NCBI RefSeq assembly: GCF_003710805.1
Contig: NZ_RHHB01000036.1
Span: forward strand, 1 to 33,855
DNA length: 33,855 bases
Reading direction: 5' to 3'
DNA from: Agromyces tardus
Lineage (GTDB): Bacteria > Actinomycetota > Actinomycetes > Actinomycetales > Microbacteriaceae
Shown: one piece after another, positions 19,588 to 27,803 of the stretch
How positions within the stretch are numbered: position 1 is the first letter of the stretch
Layout of the letters: each line of letters starts with the position of its first letter
Program-made: the position numbers and the translations under genes
Notes under the pieces: generated by a model
The model's database searches: none
What the model saw: only the letters and a program-made list of their open reading frames with translations
What the model was told of the DNA's origin: nothing

Positions 19588-20139
19588 GTGAGCATCCCAC
19601 AGCAGCGAGACAGCCTGATCGGCGCCGCCACCGCCCGGTTCGCACAGCTGGAGGACGAGCTCGACGCGCTGGAGCAGTCCGAGGCGGCTGCCGTGGGCGG
19701 CACGCACCATGCCGCTCCGCCGGCGCACCACGTGCTCGTGCGCGAGGCCGCGCCCACCGATCGCCGCGACCGCGACGCGACCGACGTCGTGAACCACCTG
19801 CACGCGTGGCACGTGCTCCTCATCGGCTGGCTCGACGCGGATGCCGCCGGCCGGAAGCCGGGGTTCCCCGCCGAGGGCTACACCTGGGCGCAGCTCGACG
19901 CGCTGAACCGCGCCCTCCGCGACCGGTACCGCGAGGACGGCGTGCTCGCCGACGCGCGGGAGCGCCTGCGCGGGAGCCACCGCGCGGCGCTCGCCCGCGT
20001 CGAGGCCGTGAGCGACGCCGATCTCTTCGAGGAGCCGCGCGATTGGGCGCACGGCACGCTCGCGGAGCCCGTGCACGAATGCCTCGGCGGCCACTACGAG
20101 TGGGCGCTCGGCGCGCTCGAGGAACTGCGCCGCGGCTGA
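19588..20139 (+). CDS. ClbS/DfsB family four-helix bundle protein
   Basis: A 183-residue protein of the ClbS/DfsB family, part of the larger DinB-like four-helix fold. The family-like segment is VVNHLHAWHVLLIGWLDADA followed by GRKPGFPAEGYTWAQLDALN, then the helix LRDRYREDG and a C-terminal HECLGGHYEWALGALEEL. In colibactin-producing E. coli, ClbS opens a reactive cyclopropane and protects DNA; most family members have no known substrate. Helix-borne His residues could bind metal. The start GTG 19588 is six bases after TACGAT, fitting a leaderless transcript; an in-frame GTG at 19582 would lie inside that spacer. It is convergent with Ku, with 22 bases between. Confidence 0.85.
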   Translation: MSIPQQRDSLIGAATARFAQLEDELDALEQSEAAAVGGTHHAAPPAHHVLVREAAPTDRRDRDATDVVNHLHAWHVLLIGWLDADAAGRKPGFPAEGYTWAQLDALNRALRDRYREDGVLADARERLRGSHRAALARVEAVSDADLFEEPRDWAHGTLAEPVHECLGGHYEWALGALEELRRG

Positions 20140-20161
20140 CCCCGCCGCATCCGCCGAGTGC

Positions 20162-21070
20162 TCAGCCGGCCTTCTTGGCGGTGCTCTTCTTCTTCGCGGC
20201 CGTCGCCGACGAGCCGGAGCTCGCCGACTTCTTCGCCGTCGATGACGCGGCCTTCGCGCCGCCCGCCTTCGCCGCGCCCCCGCCGCCCTCGCGCTTGGCC
20301 GCGATGGACTGGCGCAGTGCCTCCATGAGGTCGATGACCTCGCCGCCCTGCTCCTCCTCGGGCTCGCCGAACGTCGCAGCGGTGTCGAGCGCGTCGCCCT
20401 GCTCGAGCTTCGCCGCGATGAGGGTGCGCAGCTCCTGCTGGTACTCGTCGACGTACTGCGTCGGGTCCCAGTCGGAGACGAGCGACTCGACGAGCTGCTT
20501 CGAGAGGTCGAGTTCCTTCGCCGAGATCTTCACGGGCTCGTCGAGGGACTTGAACGCCGCCGCGCGCACCTCGTCGGCCCAGAGCAGGGTCTGCACGACG
20601 AGCACGTCCTCGTGCACGCGCAGCGCGGCGAGCCGCGTCTTCTGGCGCAGCGCCATGCGCACGATGGCGGTGCGCTCGGTGGTCTCGAGGGTCTCGCGCA
20701 GCAGCACGTACGCCTTCGACGACGCCGAATCGGGCTCGAGGTAGTAGCTGCGGTCGAACATGATCGGGTCGATCTGCTCGGTCGGCACGAACTCGACGAC
20801 CTCGATCTCGCGGCTGCGTTCGGCGGGCAGCGACTTCAGGTCCTCGTCGGTGATGATCACCGTGCGTTCGCCGTCGTCGTAGGCCTTGTCGATGTTCTGG
20901 TACGGCACGACCTGGCCGTCGATCTCGCAGATGCGTTGATAGCGGATGCGCCCGCCGTCGGCGTCGTGCACCTGGTGCAGGGACACGTCGTGATCCTCGG
21001 TGGCGCTGTACAGCTTGACGGGCACATTGACGAGGCCGAATGTGACCGCCCCCTTCCAGACGGCTCGCAT
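20162..21070 (-). CDS. ku: Ku DNA end-binding protein (bacterial NHEJ)
   Basis: A 302-residue bacterial Ku that forms a ring-shaped homodimer on double-strand break ends and recruits LigD. It begins MRAVWKGAVTFGLVNVPVKL, the classic Ku N-terminus, followed by RICEIDGQVVPYQNIDKAYD, the core with SYYLEPDSASSKAYVLLRET, and ALRQKTRLAALRVHEDVLVV. The C-terminus from about residue 258 is a low-complexity Ala/Lys/Ser tail (TAAKKKSTAKKAG), the DNA-gripping extension seen in many actinobacterial Ku proteins. I chose ATG 21070; an upstream in-frame ATG would add an unrelated leader. TGTACT lies exactly six bases before the ATG. ligD lies 4 kb away on the opposite strand. Confidence 0.96.
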   Translation of the reverse strand: MRAVWKGAVTFGLVNVPVKLYSATEDHDVSLHQVHDADGGRIRYQRICEIDGQVVPYQNIDKAYDDGERTVIITDEDLKSLPAERSREIEVVEFVPTEQIDPIMFDRSYYLEPDSASSKAYVLLRETLETTERTAIVRMALRQKTRLAALRVHEDVLVVQTLLWADEVRAAAFKSLDEPVKISAKELDLSKQLVESLVSDWDPTQYVDEYQQELRTLIAAKLEQGDALDTAATFGEPEEEQGGEVIDLMEALRQSIAAKREGGGGAAKAGGAKAASSTAKKSASSGSSATAAKKKSTAKKAG

Positions 21071-21076
21071 GCCCCC

Positions 21077-21082
21077 AGTACA
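21077..21082 (-). promoter_or_regulatory. Possible -10 of a leaderless ku promoter
   Basis: TGTACT on the minus strand, six bases before the ku ATG at 21070. It departs from the usual TANNNT, so it is weaker than the other examples. Confidence 0.35.
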
Positions 21083-21112
21083 CACCCGCAGATGCCGCGA
21101 GCGGTACCCCTT

Positions 21113-21154
21113 GCGGCATCCGCCCCGCTTGCGATCGAGGGTGACGGATGCCGC
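21113..21154 (-). terminator. Inverted GCGGCATCCG/CGGATGCCGC pair, possible terminator of the DUF4383 gene
   Basis: Perfect 10-bp arms at 21113-21122 and 21145-21154 with a 22-base loop, in the gap after the DUF4383 stop (21173) and before ku. It uses the same hexamer as the hairpins at 12884 and 30924. Confidence 0.4.
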
Positions 21155-21172
21155 GCCGGGCACTTCTGCGGT

Positions 21173-21649
21173 TCAGGCCGTTCGCCGCGTCGGCGTCGTG
21201 ACCGGGCGCCCGAGGAACACCCCGAGCAGGATCATGGCGACGGCGAGGGCGAAGTGCAGCCAGTCGTCGGCCGTGTTCACCGGCACGAAGTTGGCGACGG
21301 CGTCGTCGGCGATGATCAGGCCGTACAGCCACAGCAGTGCGTACACCGCGCCGCCCCAGATGAGGTAGTTGCGGGCGCCGACGTGGGTCATTGCGAACCC
21401 GAGGCCGGCGAGGCCGTACAGGATGTGCACGAGGTTGTGGAGGATCGAGACCTGGAAGACGCCGAACAGCAGCGCGTCCGATTCGTGGCCTGCGAACTGG
21501 ATGGTGTCGAGCCCCGTGGTCAGGCCCGGGATGAATCCCGCGACCCCGACGAGGAGGAACACGACGCCGAAGACGACGGCGACCTTCTGGGCCGGTGTCT
21601 CTGCGTACCGGTTGGTGCCGGATGTGGCGGGACGTGAGGTGGTGCTCAT
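21173..21649 (-). CDS. DUF4383 membrane protein
   Basis: A 158-residue integral membrane protein with four hydrophobic segments: VAVVFGVVFLLVGVAGFIPG, the DALLFGVFQVSILHNLVHIL stretch, YLIWGGAVYALLWLYGLII and WLHFALAVAMILLGVFLG. The central pattern HNLVHILYGLAGLGF is typical of DUF4383, a family of unknown function common in actinobacteria. The start ATG 21649 has GGAAGGGAG nine bases upstream. It lies between ku and zwf on the same strand with its own leader (65-base gap). The neighbourhood suggests envelope stress adaptation, but this is context only. Confidence 0.85.
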   Translation of the reverse strand: MSTTSRPATSGTNRYAETPAQKVAVVFGVVFLLVGVAGFIPGLTTGLDTIQFAGHESDALLFGVFQVSILHNLVHILYGLAGLGFAMTHVGARNYLIWGGAVYALLWLYGLIIADDAVANFVPVNTADDWLHFALAVAMILLGVFLGRPVTTPTRRTA

Positions 21650-21714
21650 GATTGCACTCCCTTCCGATCCCGATGATCCGCCGCCGTGCGAGCCCGGAAA
21701 AGGGGGTTGATTCG

Positions 21715-23157
21715 TTACCGAGCGCCGTGCTCGAGCGCACTCGCCGACGCGCGGTCGCGGTCGCGGTCGCGTTCGCCCGGCTCGTCGAGGCGCCGTTCCG
21801 GGAGCCCGGCCCAGCCCGACGGGCCGGCGGATCCGGCCGGGTACTCCTCGAGGGGGACCCGACCCTCCCGCCAGGCGGCCAGCACCGGATCGACGATGCG
21901 CCAGCACTCCTCGGCGACGTCCCCGCGCACCGAGAGCGTGGGGTCGTCGTTGAGGATGCCCTTGAGCACCTCTCCGTAGGGCAGGAGCGCGCCGGGAACC
22001 TGGTTCGCGATGAGCGTCGTCTGCTCGAGCGCGAACGGATCCCCGCCGCCGTTCATCGTGAGCCCGATCTCGACCTCGCCGGAGCTGAGGTCGAGTTCGA
22101 TCCAGTCGGAGCGGGGGCGCCCCTCGAGTCCCTCGATCGGCGCCGCCGCGCGGAACACCGCCCGCGCGACCTTGCGACTGCGCCCCAGCGCCTTCCCCGA
22201 ACGGAGCACGAACGGCACGCCGCGCCAGCGATCCGTGTCGACGCCCACGACGACCTGGGCGAGCGTCTCGGTCTCGCGTCCCGGGTCGACGCCGGGCTCG
22301 TGGGCGTACGAGGGCAGCGCCCGCCCCTCGATCTCGCCCGCCACGTAGCGAGCGCGCCTGCTCGCGGCGACCGGGTCGCCGCCCCAGACGGACGTCTCCC
22401 GCAGCACGTCGGCGACGGCGTCACGCAGGACCACCTCGTCGACGCGGTCGATCGGCTCCATGGCCACGAGCGCGAGCACCGCGAGCAGGTGGCTCTGCAC
22501 CATGTCCACGAGCGCGCCGGCTCGGTCGTAGTAGCCGGCCCGTCCCTCGAGGCCGAGTGTCTCGTCGTAGACGAGCTCCACGCGCTCGATGGTGCGCCGG
22601 TTCCAGACCGGCTCGATCAGGCGGTTGGCGAACCGGGTGCCGAGGATGTTCAGCACGGTGGCTCGGCCGAGGAAGTGGTCGATGCGATAGACCTGCCGCT
22701 CCGGCACGATGCGGGTGAGCAGTTCGTTCAGCCGGTGAGCGCTCTCGCGGTCGGTGCCGAACGGCTTCTCGAGGGCGAGCCGCATCCCGGCGGGTCGCTC
22801 GAGGTGCTCGAGCACGAGGCACACGCGTGCGGTGACCGCCGGCGGCAGCGCGAAGAAGACGATCGGCACGGCGGTGCACGCTGAGAGCAGGCGGGCGAGT
22901 TCCCCGGCGTCGGTCGCGTCGGCGCGCACGTAGCGGGTCGACTCCAGCAGGCGCGCGCGCCTCCCCTCGGGCACGGCGTCGAACGCGGCGGCGACGAGCT
23001 CCCGCCACTCGGCGTCGCTGCGCTCCTGCAGTCCCGAACCGATGACCTCGAGGTCCATGTCGTCCACCGCGAGGAGCGTCCCGAGTCCGGGGAGCAGCAG
23101 GCGCTTCGTCAGGTCGCCGTCGGCGCCGAGGATGAGCAGTGTCGCCGAAGCCGTCAT
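21715..23157 (-). CDS. zwf: Glucose-6-phosphate dehydrogenase family protein, atypical
   Basis: A 480-residue dehydrogenase of the Zwf family, which oxidises glucose-6-phosphate to 6-phosphogluconolactone and makes NADPH. The active-site motifs are present: ALEKPFGTD, YRIDHFLGRATVLN, YYDRAGALVDMVQSHLL and FVLRSGKAL. The nucleotide loop reads LILGADGDLTKRLLLPGL instead of the canonical GASGDLTKRK; an Asp replaces the conserved Ser, which may alter cofactor preference. The C-terminus has a charged tail (ERDRDRDRASASALE). Start ATG 23157 with GGAGGGAG upstream. It is divergent from a GH15 glucosidase, a pairing known from other actinobacteria. It may be a second, stress-related Zwf rather than the main one; I cannot tell from the window. 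Confidence 0.88.
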   Translation of the reverse strand: MTASATLLILGADGDLTKRLLLPGLGTLLAVDDMDLEVIGSGLQERSDAEWRELVAAAFDAVPEGRRARLLESTRYVRADATDAGELARLLSACTAVPIVFFALPPAVTARVCLVLEHLERPAGMRLALEKPFGTDRESAHRLNELLTRIVPERQVYRIDHFLGRATVLNILGTRFANRLIEPVWNRRTIERVELVYDETLGLEGRAGYYDRAGALVDMVQSHLLAVLALVAMEPIDRVDEVVLRDAVADVLRETSVWGGDPVAASRRARYVAGEIEGRALPSYAHEPGVDPGRETETLAQVVVGVDTDRWRGVPFVLRSGKALGRSRKVARAVFRAAAPIEGLEGRPRSDWIELDLSSGEVEIGLTMNGGGDPFALEQTTLIANQVPGALLPYGEVLKGILNDDPTLSVRGDVAEECWRIVDPVLAAWREGRVPLEEYPAGSAGPSGWAGLPERRLDEPGERDRDRDRASASALEHGAR

Positions 23158-23250
23158 GGGGTCTCCCTCCGCCTGCGGTGGCAGTGCCCGCGAGCGTACA
23201 CCCCCACGCTAGGCCCCATGCGGCGGGCGCGGGTGGGGCGGTCGATGGGG

Positions 23251-23290
23251 TTGACAGCGCTCCTCCGGGTGGTCATCGTCGGACGATGAC
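23251..23290 (+). promoter_or_regulatory. Promoter and overlapping palindrome of the GH15 gene
   Basis: TTGACA (23251-23256), 17 bases, CATCGT as a poor -10, then six bases to the ATG at 23286. A perfect palindrome, GTCATCGTC-G-GACGATGAC (23272-23290), covers the -10 and the start codon. It is well placed for a repressor, although part of it is coding sequence and could be chance. Confidence 0.45.
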
Positions 23291-25103
23291 GGACCCGACC
23301 CCGATCGAGGACTACGCGCTCATCGCCGACGGTGCCTCCGGCGCCCTCGTCTCGCGCAACGGCAGCATCGACTGGCTCTGCCTCCCGCGCTTCGACTCGC
23401 CCTCGGTCTTCGGCGCCATCCTCGGCGGCCCCGAGGCGGGGCACTGGTCGCTGCGCCCGCCCGACCGCACGGCGGCCCCCACCCGCGAGTACGTTCCCGG
23501 CACGTTCGTGCTGCGCACCACCTGGCGTACCGCCGATGCCGAGGCGGAGGTGATCGACTTCATGCCGTTCCGCGACGGCCGGAGCAACCTCGTGCGCCGC
23601 GTCCGCGGGGTCTCGGGGACGATGCGGTTCCGCGGCGTGCTGCGGCTGCGGTTCGACTACGGTGCGCTCCGGCCCTGGGTGCGCCATGTCGACGAGGCGG
23701 GCGGACCGGCGCTCCTCGCGGTGGCCGGTCCCGACGCCGTGATCGTGCGCGGCGCGCCGCACCACCCGGTGGACGGCGCCCACGAGACCGAGTTCGAGGT
23801 CGCGCCGGGGGAGGTCGTCGACATCGGGCTCACCCGCTATCCGTCGCACCTCGAGCCGCCGACGCGCATCGACGTCTCCGACATCCTCGAGTGGACGATC
23901 GACTGGTGGCAGGACTGGGCCGCGCGCAGCAAGCCGCCGTCGCCCTACGACCGGGAGGTGCAGCGTTCGCTGCTCGTGCTGCGGGCCCTGACGCACGACG
24001 AGACCGGCGGGGTCGTCGCCGCTGCCACGACGAGCCTGCCCGAGGAGCTCGGCGGGTCCCGCAACTGGGACTACCGCTACGTGTGGCTGCGGGATGCCGC
24101 GTTGACGATCGAGGTGCTCGTCGACCACGGCTACCGGGAGGAGGCGGAGAAGTGGCGCCGGTGGCTCCTGCGCGCGATCGCCGGCGATCCGGCCGGCATC
24201 CAGATCATGTACGACGTGGAAGGCGCCCGGCGGCTGCCCGAGATCGAGCTCGCCCACCTTCCCGGGTACGCCGGGTCCGCGCCGGTCCGGCTCGGCAATG
24301 CGGCCTACACCCAGGTGCAGTGGGACGTGTACGGGGAGGTCATGGTGGCGCTGCACGGCGCCCGCACGGCCGGGCTGCGCGAGACCGAGTTCTCGTGGCC
24401 GCTGCAGGTGGCCCTGCTCGAGTTCCTCGCGTCGAACTGGCGGCGTCCCGACCGCGGGATCTGGGAGATCCGGGGTCCCGACCGCCACTTCACCCACTCC
24501 AAGGTGATGGTCTGGGCGGCGTTCGATCGCGGCATCCGCGGCGTGGAGGAGTTCGACCTGCCCGGGCCGGTCGACGCGTGGCGTCGGGTCCGGGACGAGG
24601 TGCGCGACGACATCCTGCGCAACGGCTACGACGCCGAACGCGGCACGTTCACGCAGTACTACGGCGGCCACGGCACGGATGCCGCGCTGCTGCAGTTGCC
24701 CCTCGTCGGCTTCCTCGACGCCGACGACCCCCGCATGCTCGGCACCGTCGCAGCGATCGAGCGCGAGCTGCTGCACGACGGACTGCTCCTGCGGTACCGC
24801 ACCGAGACGGACGTCGACGGGCTCCCCGGCAGCGAGAACCCGTTCCTCGCGTGCTCGTTCTGGCTCGTCGAGCAGTACGCCGCGTCGGATCGGCTCGAGG
24901 AGGCGAAGGCCCTGATGAAGCGGCTCAACTCGTTCGTCAACGACGTCGGCCTGCTCAGCGAGCAGGTGGACCCCGTGCGCCGCGCGCACATGGGCAACAC
25001 CCCGCAGGCGCTGTCGCACCTCACGCTCGTGCGTGCGGCCGACGCGATCGCGAAGGTCACGCACGGGCAGGCCGACGAGCTTCCCGAAGTGCGGGGCGAG
25101 TGA
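23286..25103 (+). CDS. Glycoside hydrolase family 15 protein (glucoamylase/trehalase type)
   Basis: A 605-residue cytoplasmic GH15 enzyme. It begins PIEDYALIADGASGALVSRN then GSIDWLCLPRFDSPSVFGAI, the N-terminal beta-sandwich, followed by an (alpha/alpha)6 barrel with SRNWDYRYVWLRDAALTIEV, general acid region RGIWEIRGPDRHFTHSKVM and general base region GLLSEQVDPVRRAHMGNTPQ. Actinobacterial members include the mycobacterial trehalase, so it may split trehalose to glucose; glucoamylase action on maltodextrin is the alternative. Start ATG 23286, with no ribosome site and a promoter ending six bases before it. Its divergent neighbour zwf would draw on the glucose released. Since TreY/TreZ lie 4 kb away, trehalose turnover is a plausible role. 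Confidence 0.88.
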   Translation: MTDPTPIEDYALIADGASGALVSRNGSIDWLCLPRFDSPSVFGAILGGPEAGHWSLRPPDRTAAPTREYVPGTFVLRTTWRTADAEAEVIDFMPFRDGRSNLVRRVRGVSGTMRFRGVLRLRFDYGALRPWVRHVDEAGGPALLAVAGPDAVIVRGAPHHPVDGAHETEFEVAPGEVVDIGLTRYPSHLEPPTRIDVSDILEWTIDWWQDWAARSKPPSPYDREVQRSLLVLRALTHDETGGVVAAATTSLPEELGGSRNWDYRYVWLRDAALTIEVLVDHGYREEAEKWRRWLLRAIAGDPAGIQIMYDVEGARRLPEIELAHLPGYAGSAPVRLGNAAYTQVQWDVYGEVMVALHGARTAGLRETEFSWPLQVALLEFLASNWRRPDRGIWEIRGPDRHFTHSKVMVWAAFDRGIRGVEEFDLPGPVDAWRRVRDEVRDDILRNGYDAERGTFTQYYGGHGTDAALLQLPLVGFLDADDPRMLGTVAAIERELLHDGLLLRYRTETDVDGLPGSENPFLACSFWLVEQYAASDRLEEAKALMKRLNSFVNDVGLLSEQVDPVRRAHMGNTPQALSHLTLVRAADAIAKVTHGQADELPEVRGE

Positions 25104-25128
25104 TCGCCCACGGAGGAGCCCCGACGGG

Positions 25129-25134
25129 CAGGAT
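25129..25134 (+). promoter_or_regulatory. Possible -10 of a leaderless ligD promoter
   Basis: CAGGAT, six bases, ATG at 25141. It differs from TANNNT at the first base. A GGAGGAG at 25112 is 22 bases from the ATG, too far for a ribosome site. Confidence 0.35.
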
Positions 25135-25140
25135 GGGGTG

Positions 25141-27738
25141 ATGGCGCAGGGGCCGTACACGATGGTCGACGTCGACGGACGTCGGCTGCGACTCACGAGC
25201 CTCGACAAGGTCATGTATCCCGAGACGGGCATGACGAAGGGCGAGGTCATCGCCTACGCCGCCGAGATCGCGCCGACCATGCTGCCGCACGTCGCGGGGC
25301 GGCCGATCACCCGCAAGCGCTGGGTCAACGGCGTGGGCACCCCCGACGATCCCGGGCAGGCGTTCTTCGAGAAGCACCTCGACGAGCACGCGCCCGACTG
25401 GATCCGCCGTGGCGTGCAGCACCACTCCGACGGCGACAAGTCGTACCCCATCGCGGGCGACCGGGCGACGCTCGTGTGGCTCGCGCAGATGGGCGCCATC
25501 GAGCTGCACGTGCCGCAGTGGCGGTTCGACCCGCAAGGGCACCCCGCGAACCCCGACCGAATGGTGTTCGACCTCGACCCGGGCGAGGGCGTGAGCCTCG
25601 CGCAGTGCGCCGAGGTCGCCCTGCTCGTGCGGGAGATCCTCACCGCGATGGGGCTCGAGGCGGTGCCGGTGACGAGCGGGAGCAAGGGCATCCACCTCTA
25701 CGCCGCCCTCGACGGTGCACAGACGTCGGAGCAGGTGTCGGCCGTCGCGCACGAGCTCGCGAAGGCGCTCGAGGCCGACCACCCCGAGCTCATCGTCTCG
25801 AGCATGCGCAAGACCCTCCGCACCGGCAAGGTGCTCATCGACTGGAGCCAGAACAACGGCAAGAAGACGACGATCGCGCCGTACTCGCTGCGCGGGCGGT
25901 TCCGGCCGACCGTGGCCGCGCCGCGCACGTGGGAGGAGCTCGCGGATCCGGGCCTGCGGCAACTCGAGGCCGACGAGGTGCTCGCACTCGTCGCCGAGCG
26001 CGGGGATCCGATGGCGGCCGTGACGGCGGCATCCGCCGGTGGACCGCTCGCGACGTACCTCTCGATGCGCACGCCGGGCGCGACACCCGAGCCGATGCCG
26101 GCGTCGACGTGGGGGGCGCCCGCCACGGGCGAGCCGCGGTTCGTGATCCAGGAGCACCACGCGCGCCGCCTGCACTACGACCTGCGGCTCGAGCGCGACG
26201 GCGTGCTGAAGAGCTGGGCGGTGCCCAAGGGGGTTCCGGATGACGCGGGCACGAACCACCTCGCGGTGCAGACCGAGGACCACCCCATGGAGTACCTCGC
26301 GTTCGAGGGCACGATCCCGGCGGGGGAGTACGGCGCGGGCGGCATGACCGTGTGGGACACCGGCACCTACGAGGTCGAGAAGTTCCGCGACGACGAGGTC
26401 ATCGCGACGCTCACCGGCCGGGTCGGGGGGCCGCTCGGTCGGGTGCGGATCGCGCTCATCCGCACGGGCGAGCGCGACGGCAAGGCCCAGTGGCTGCTGC
26501 ACCGCATGAAGGACCAGCAGCCCGCCGGTCCGCCTGCGCGGGTCGAGGAGGGCGCCGCGGCTGTGCGGATCGAGGAGGGCGCTCCGGCCGTGCGGGTCGA
26601 GGAGGGCGCTCCGCGCCCGTCTCGAGACCGGACGGCCGCCGCGGAACTCCCCGAGGAGCCGCCGTGGGCCGCGGGTCTCGAGACGACTCCTTCGTCGGCT
26701 CCTCGACCCGCACGGGAGGGGGCGGCTCCGCGACCCGCCCGCTCCGTGCGTCGCGCGCCCGGCATCCCGGTCCCCGACGGGGAAGTGCCGAAGCCGATGC
26801 TCGCCACCGCAGGTACCGTCGGCATGCTCGCCCGAGGCGACTGGGCGCTCGAGTTCAAGTGGGACGGCATCCGCGTGGTCGCGCGCGTCGACGACGGAGC
26901 GGTGCGCCTCGTGAGTCGCAACGGCAACGACCTCACGGCCGCGTATCCCGAGCTCGCCGCCCTGCCCCGGGTGCTCCGGGCCGATGCGGTCGTCGACGGC
27001 GAGATCGTCGCGCTCGACGAGCGGGGTCGCCCCGACTTCGGGCTGCTGCAGCAGCGCATGAACCTCACGAAGCCGCGCGAGATCGCGGCGGCCGCGGCAT
27101 CCGTGCCCGTCGTGCTGCACCTCTTCGACGTGCTCGAGCTCGCGGGCACGCCCACGATCGACGAGCCGTACTCGCTTCGGCGCGAGCGGCTCGAGCGGCT
27201 CGTGCGGCTGCGCGACGACGTGCCGGTCGACCTGCCGGACGTTGTCGCGGGAACCCCGGAGCGCGCTCTCGAGGAGGCGCGCGAGCGCGGGCTCGAGGGG
27301 CTCGTCGCGAAACGCGCCGCCTCGCCCTACCGCCCGGGGGCGCGCAGCGACGACTGGGTGAAGCTCAAGCTCTCACGCACGCAGGAGGTCGTGATCGGCG
27401 GCTACCGCCGCGGCGAGGGCACCCGCACGGGGCGCATCCGCTCGCTGCTCGTCGGCGTCCCCGACGAACACGGCGGCCTGCGGTACGCCGGTCGCGTCGG
27501 ATCGGGGTTCCGGGAGCGGGACCTCGAGCGGCTCCTCGAGCGACTCCGCCCGCTCGAGACGGACGCGCCGCCCTTCGAGGTGCCCGCGATCGACGCGTCC
27601 GACGCCGTCTGGGTGCGGCCGGAACTGGTCGGCGAGATCGAGTTCGGCGAGTGGACGCGCACCGGCGTCGCGAGGCATCCGCGATGGCGCGGGCTGCGGC
27701 CCGACAAGTCGCCCCACGAGATCCTGCTCGAGCCCTGA
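25141..27738 (+). CDS. ligD: Multifunctional DNA ligase D (polymerase-phosphoesterase-ligase)
   Basis: An 865-residue NHEJ enzyme in the order primase-polymerase (about 5-300), 3'-phosphoesterase (about 320-465), ATP-dependent ligase (about 560-865), as in mycobacterial LigD (759 residues). The polymerase has MVFDLDPGEGVS and TSGSKGIHLY with KVLIDWSQNNGKKTT. The phosphoesterase has QEHHARRLHYDLRLERDGVL and EDHPMEYLAFEGTIP. The ligase has the nucleotidyl-lysine in LEFKWDGIRV, DGEIVALD, EGLVAKR and WVKLKLSRTQEVVIGGY. The extra length is mostly the linker at about 460-545, which holds three 27-base repeats (RVEEGA type) and two palindromic elements. Ku is 4 kb away. The ATG 25141 is chosen over GTG 25138 for the six-base promoter spacing. 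Confidence 0.96.
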   Translation: MAQGPYTMVDVDGRRLRLTSLDKVMYPETGMTKGEVIAYAAEIAPTMLPHVAGRPITRKRWVNGVGTPDDPGQAFFEKHLDEHAPDWIRRGVQHHSDGDKSYPIAGDRATLVWLAQMGAIELHVPQWRFDPQGHPANPDRMVFDLDPGEGVSLAQCAEVALLVREILTAMGLEAVPVTSGSKGIHLYAALDGAQTSEQVSAVAHELAKALEADHPELIVSSMRKTLRTGKVLIDWSQNNGKKTTIAPYSLRGRFRPTVAAPRTWEELADPGLRQLEADEVLALVAERGDPMAAVTAASAGGPLATYLSMRTPGATPEPMPASTWGAPATGEPRFVIQEHHARRLHYDLRLERDGVLKSWAVPKGVPDDAGTNHLAVQTEDHPMEYLAFEGTIPAGEYGAGGMTVWDTGTYEVEKFRDDEVIATLTGRVGGPLGRVRIALIRTGERDGKAQWLLHRMKDQQPAGPPARVEEGAAAVRIEEGAPAVRVEEGAPRPSRDRTAAAELPEEPPWAAGLETTPSSAPRPAREGAAPRPARSVRRAPGIPVPDGEVPKPMLATAGTVGMLARGDWALEFKWDGIRVVARVDDGAVRLVSRNGNDLTAAYPELAALPRVLRADAVVDGEIVALDERGRPDFGLLQQRMNLTKPREIAAAAASVPVVLHLFDVLELAGTPTIDEPYSLRRERLERLVRLRDDVPVDLPDVVAGTPERALEEARERGLEGLVAKRAASPYRPGARSDDWVKLKLSRTQEVVIGGYRRGEGTRTGRIRSLLVGVPDEHGGLRYAGRVGSGFRERDLERLLERLRPLETDAPPFEVPAIDASDAVWVRPELVGEIEFGEWTRTGVARHPRWRGLRPDKSPHEILLEP
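26540..26620 (+). repeat. Three 27-base tandem repeats in the LigD linker
   Basis: Units at 26540-26566, 26567-26593 and 26594-26620 each start GGRTCGAGGAGGGCGC. They encode RVEEGAAAV, RIEEGAPAV and RVEEGAPRP. Each unit begins with the right-hand end of the 35-bp palindromic element, and the last unit continues into a full copy. Confidence 0.75.
26595..26629 (-). repeat. 35-bp palindromic element, copy 2 (LigD linker)
   Basis: On the minus strand: GGTCTCGAGACG, 13 bases (GGCGCGGAGCGCC, itself a hairpin), CTCCTCGACC. It encodes VEEGAPRPSRD in the LigD frame on the plus strand. Its fixed ends match copy 3 at all 22 positions. Confidence 0.7.
26674..26708 (+). repeat. 35-bp palindromic element, copy 3 (LigD linker, opposite orientation)
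   Basis: GGTCTCGAGACG, 13 bases (ACTCCTTCGTCGG), CTCCTCGACC, lying 44 bases after copy 2 and facing the other way. It encodes GLETTPSSAPRP. The centre differs from copy 2 but the ends are identical. Confidence 0.7.
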
Positions 27739-27791
27739 AAAGCGCAACGCAAGCGTGACCGCGCGGATGCCGCGTCGTGCCCCGTCCGGGG

Positions 27792-27797
27792 TACGCT
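27792..27797 (+). promoter_or_regulatory. -10 box of a leaderless promoter (first DUF7882 gene)
   Basis: TACGCT, six bases, then GTG at 27804. The same arrangement precedes the paralogue at 32208. Confidence 0.6.
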
Positions 27798-27803
27798 CCC
27801 ATC

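Noticed and set aside
26540..26708. CRISPR-like array in ligD
   Set aside because: Repeats are contiguous, in coding frame and without spacers; no cas gene is present.
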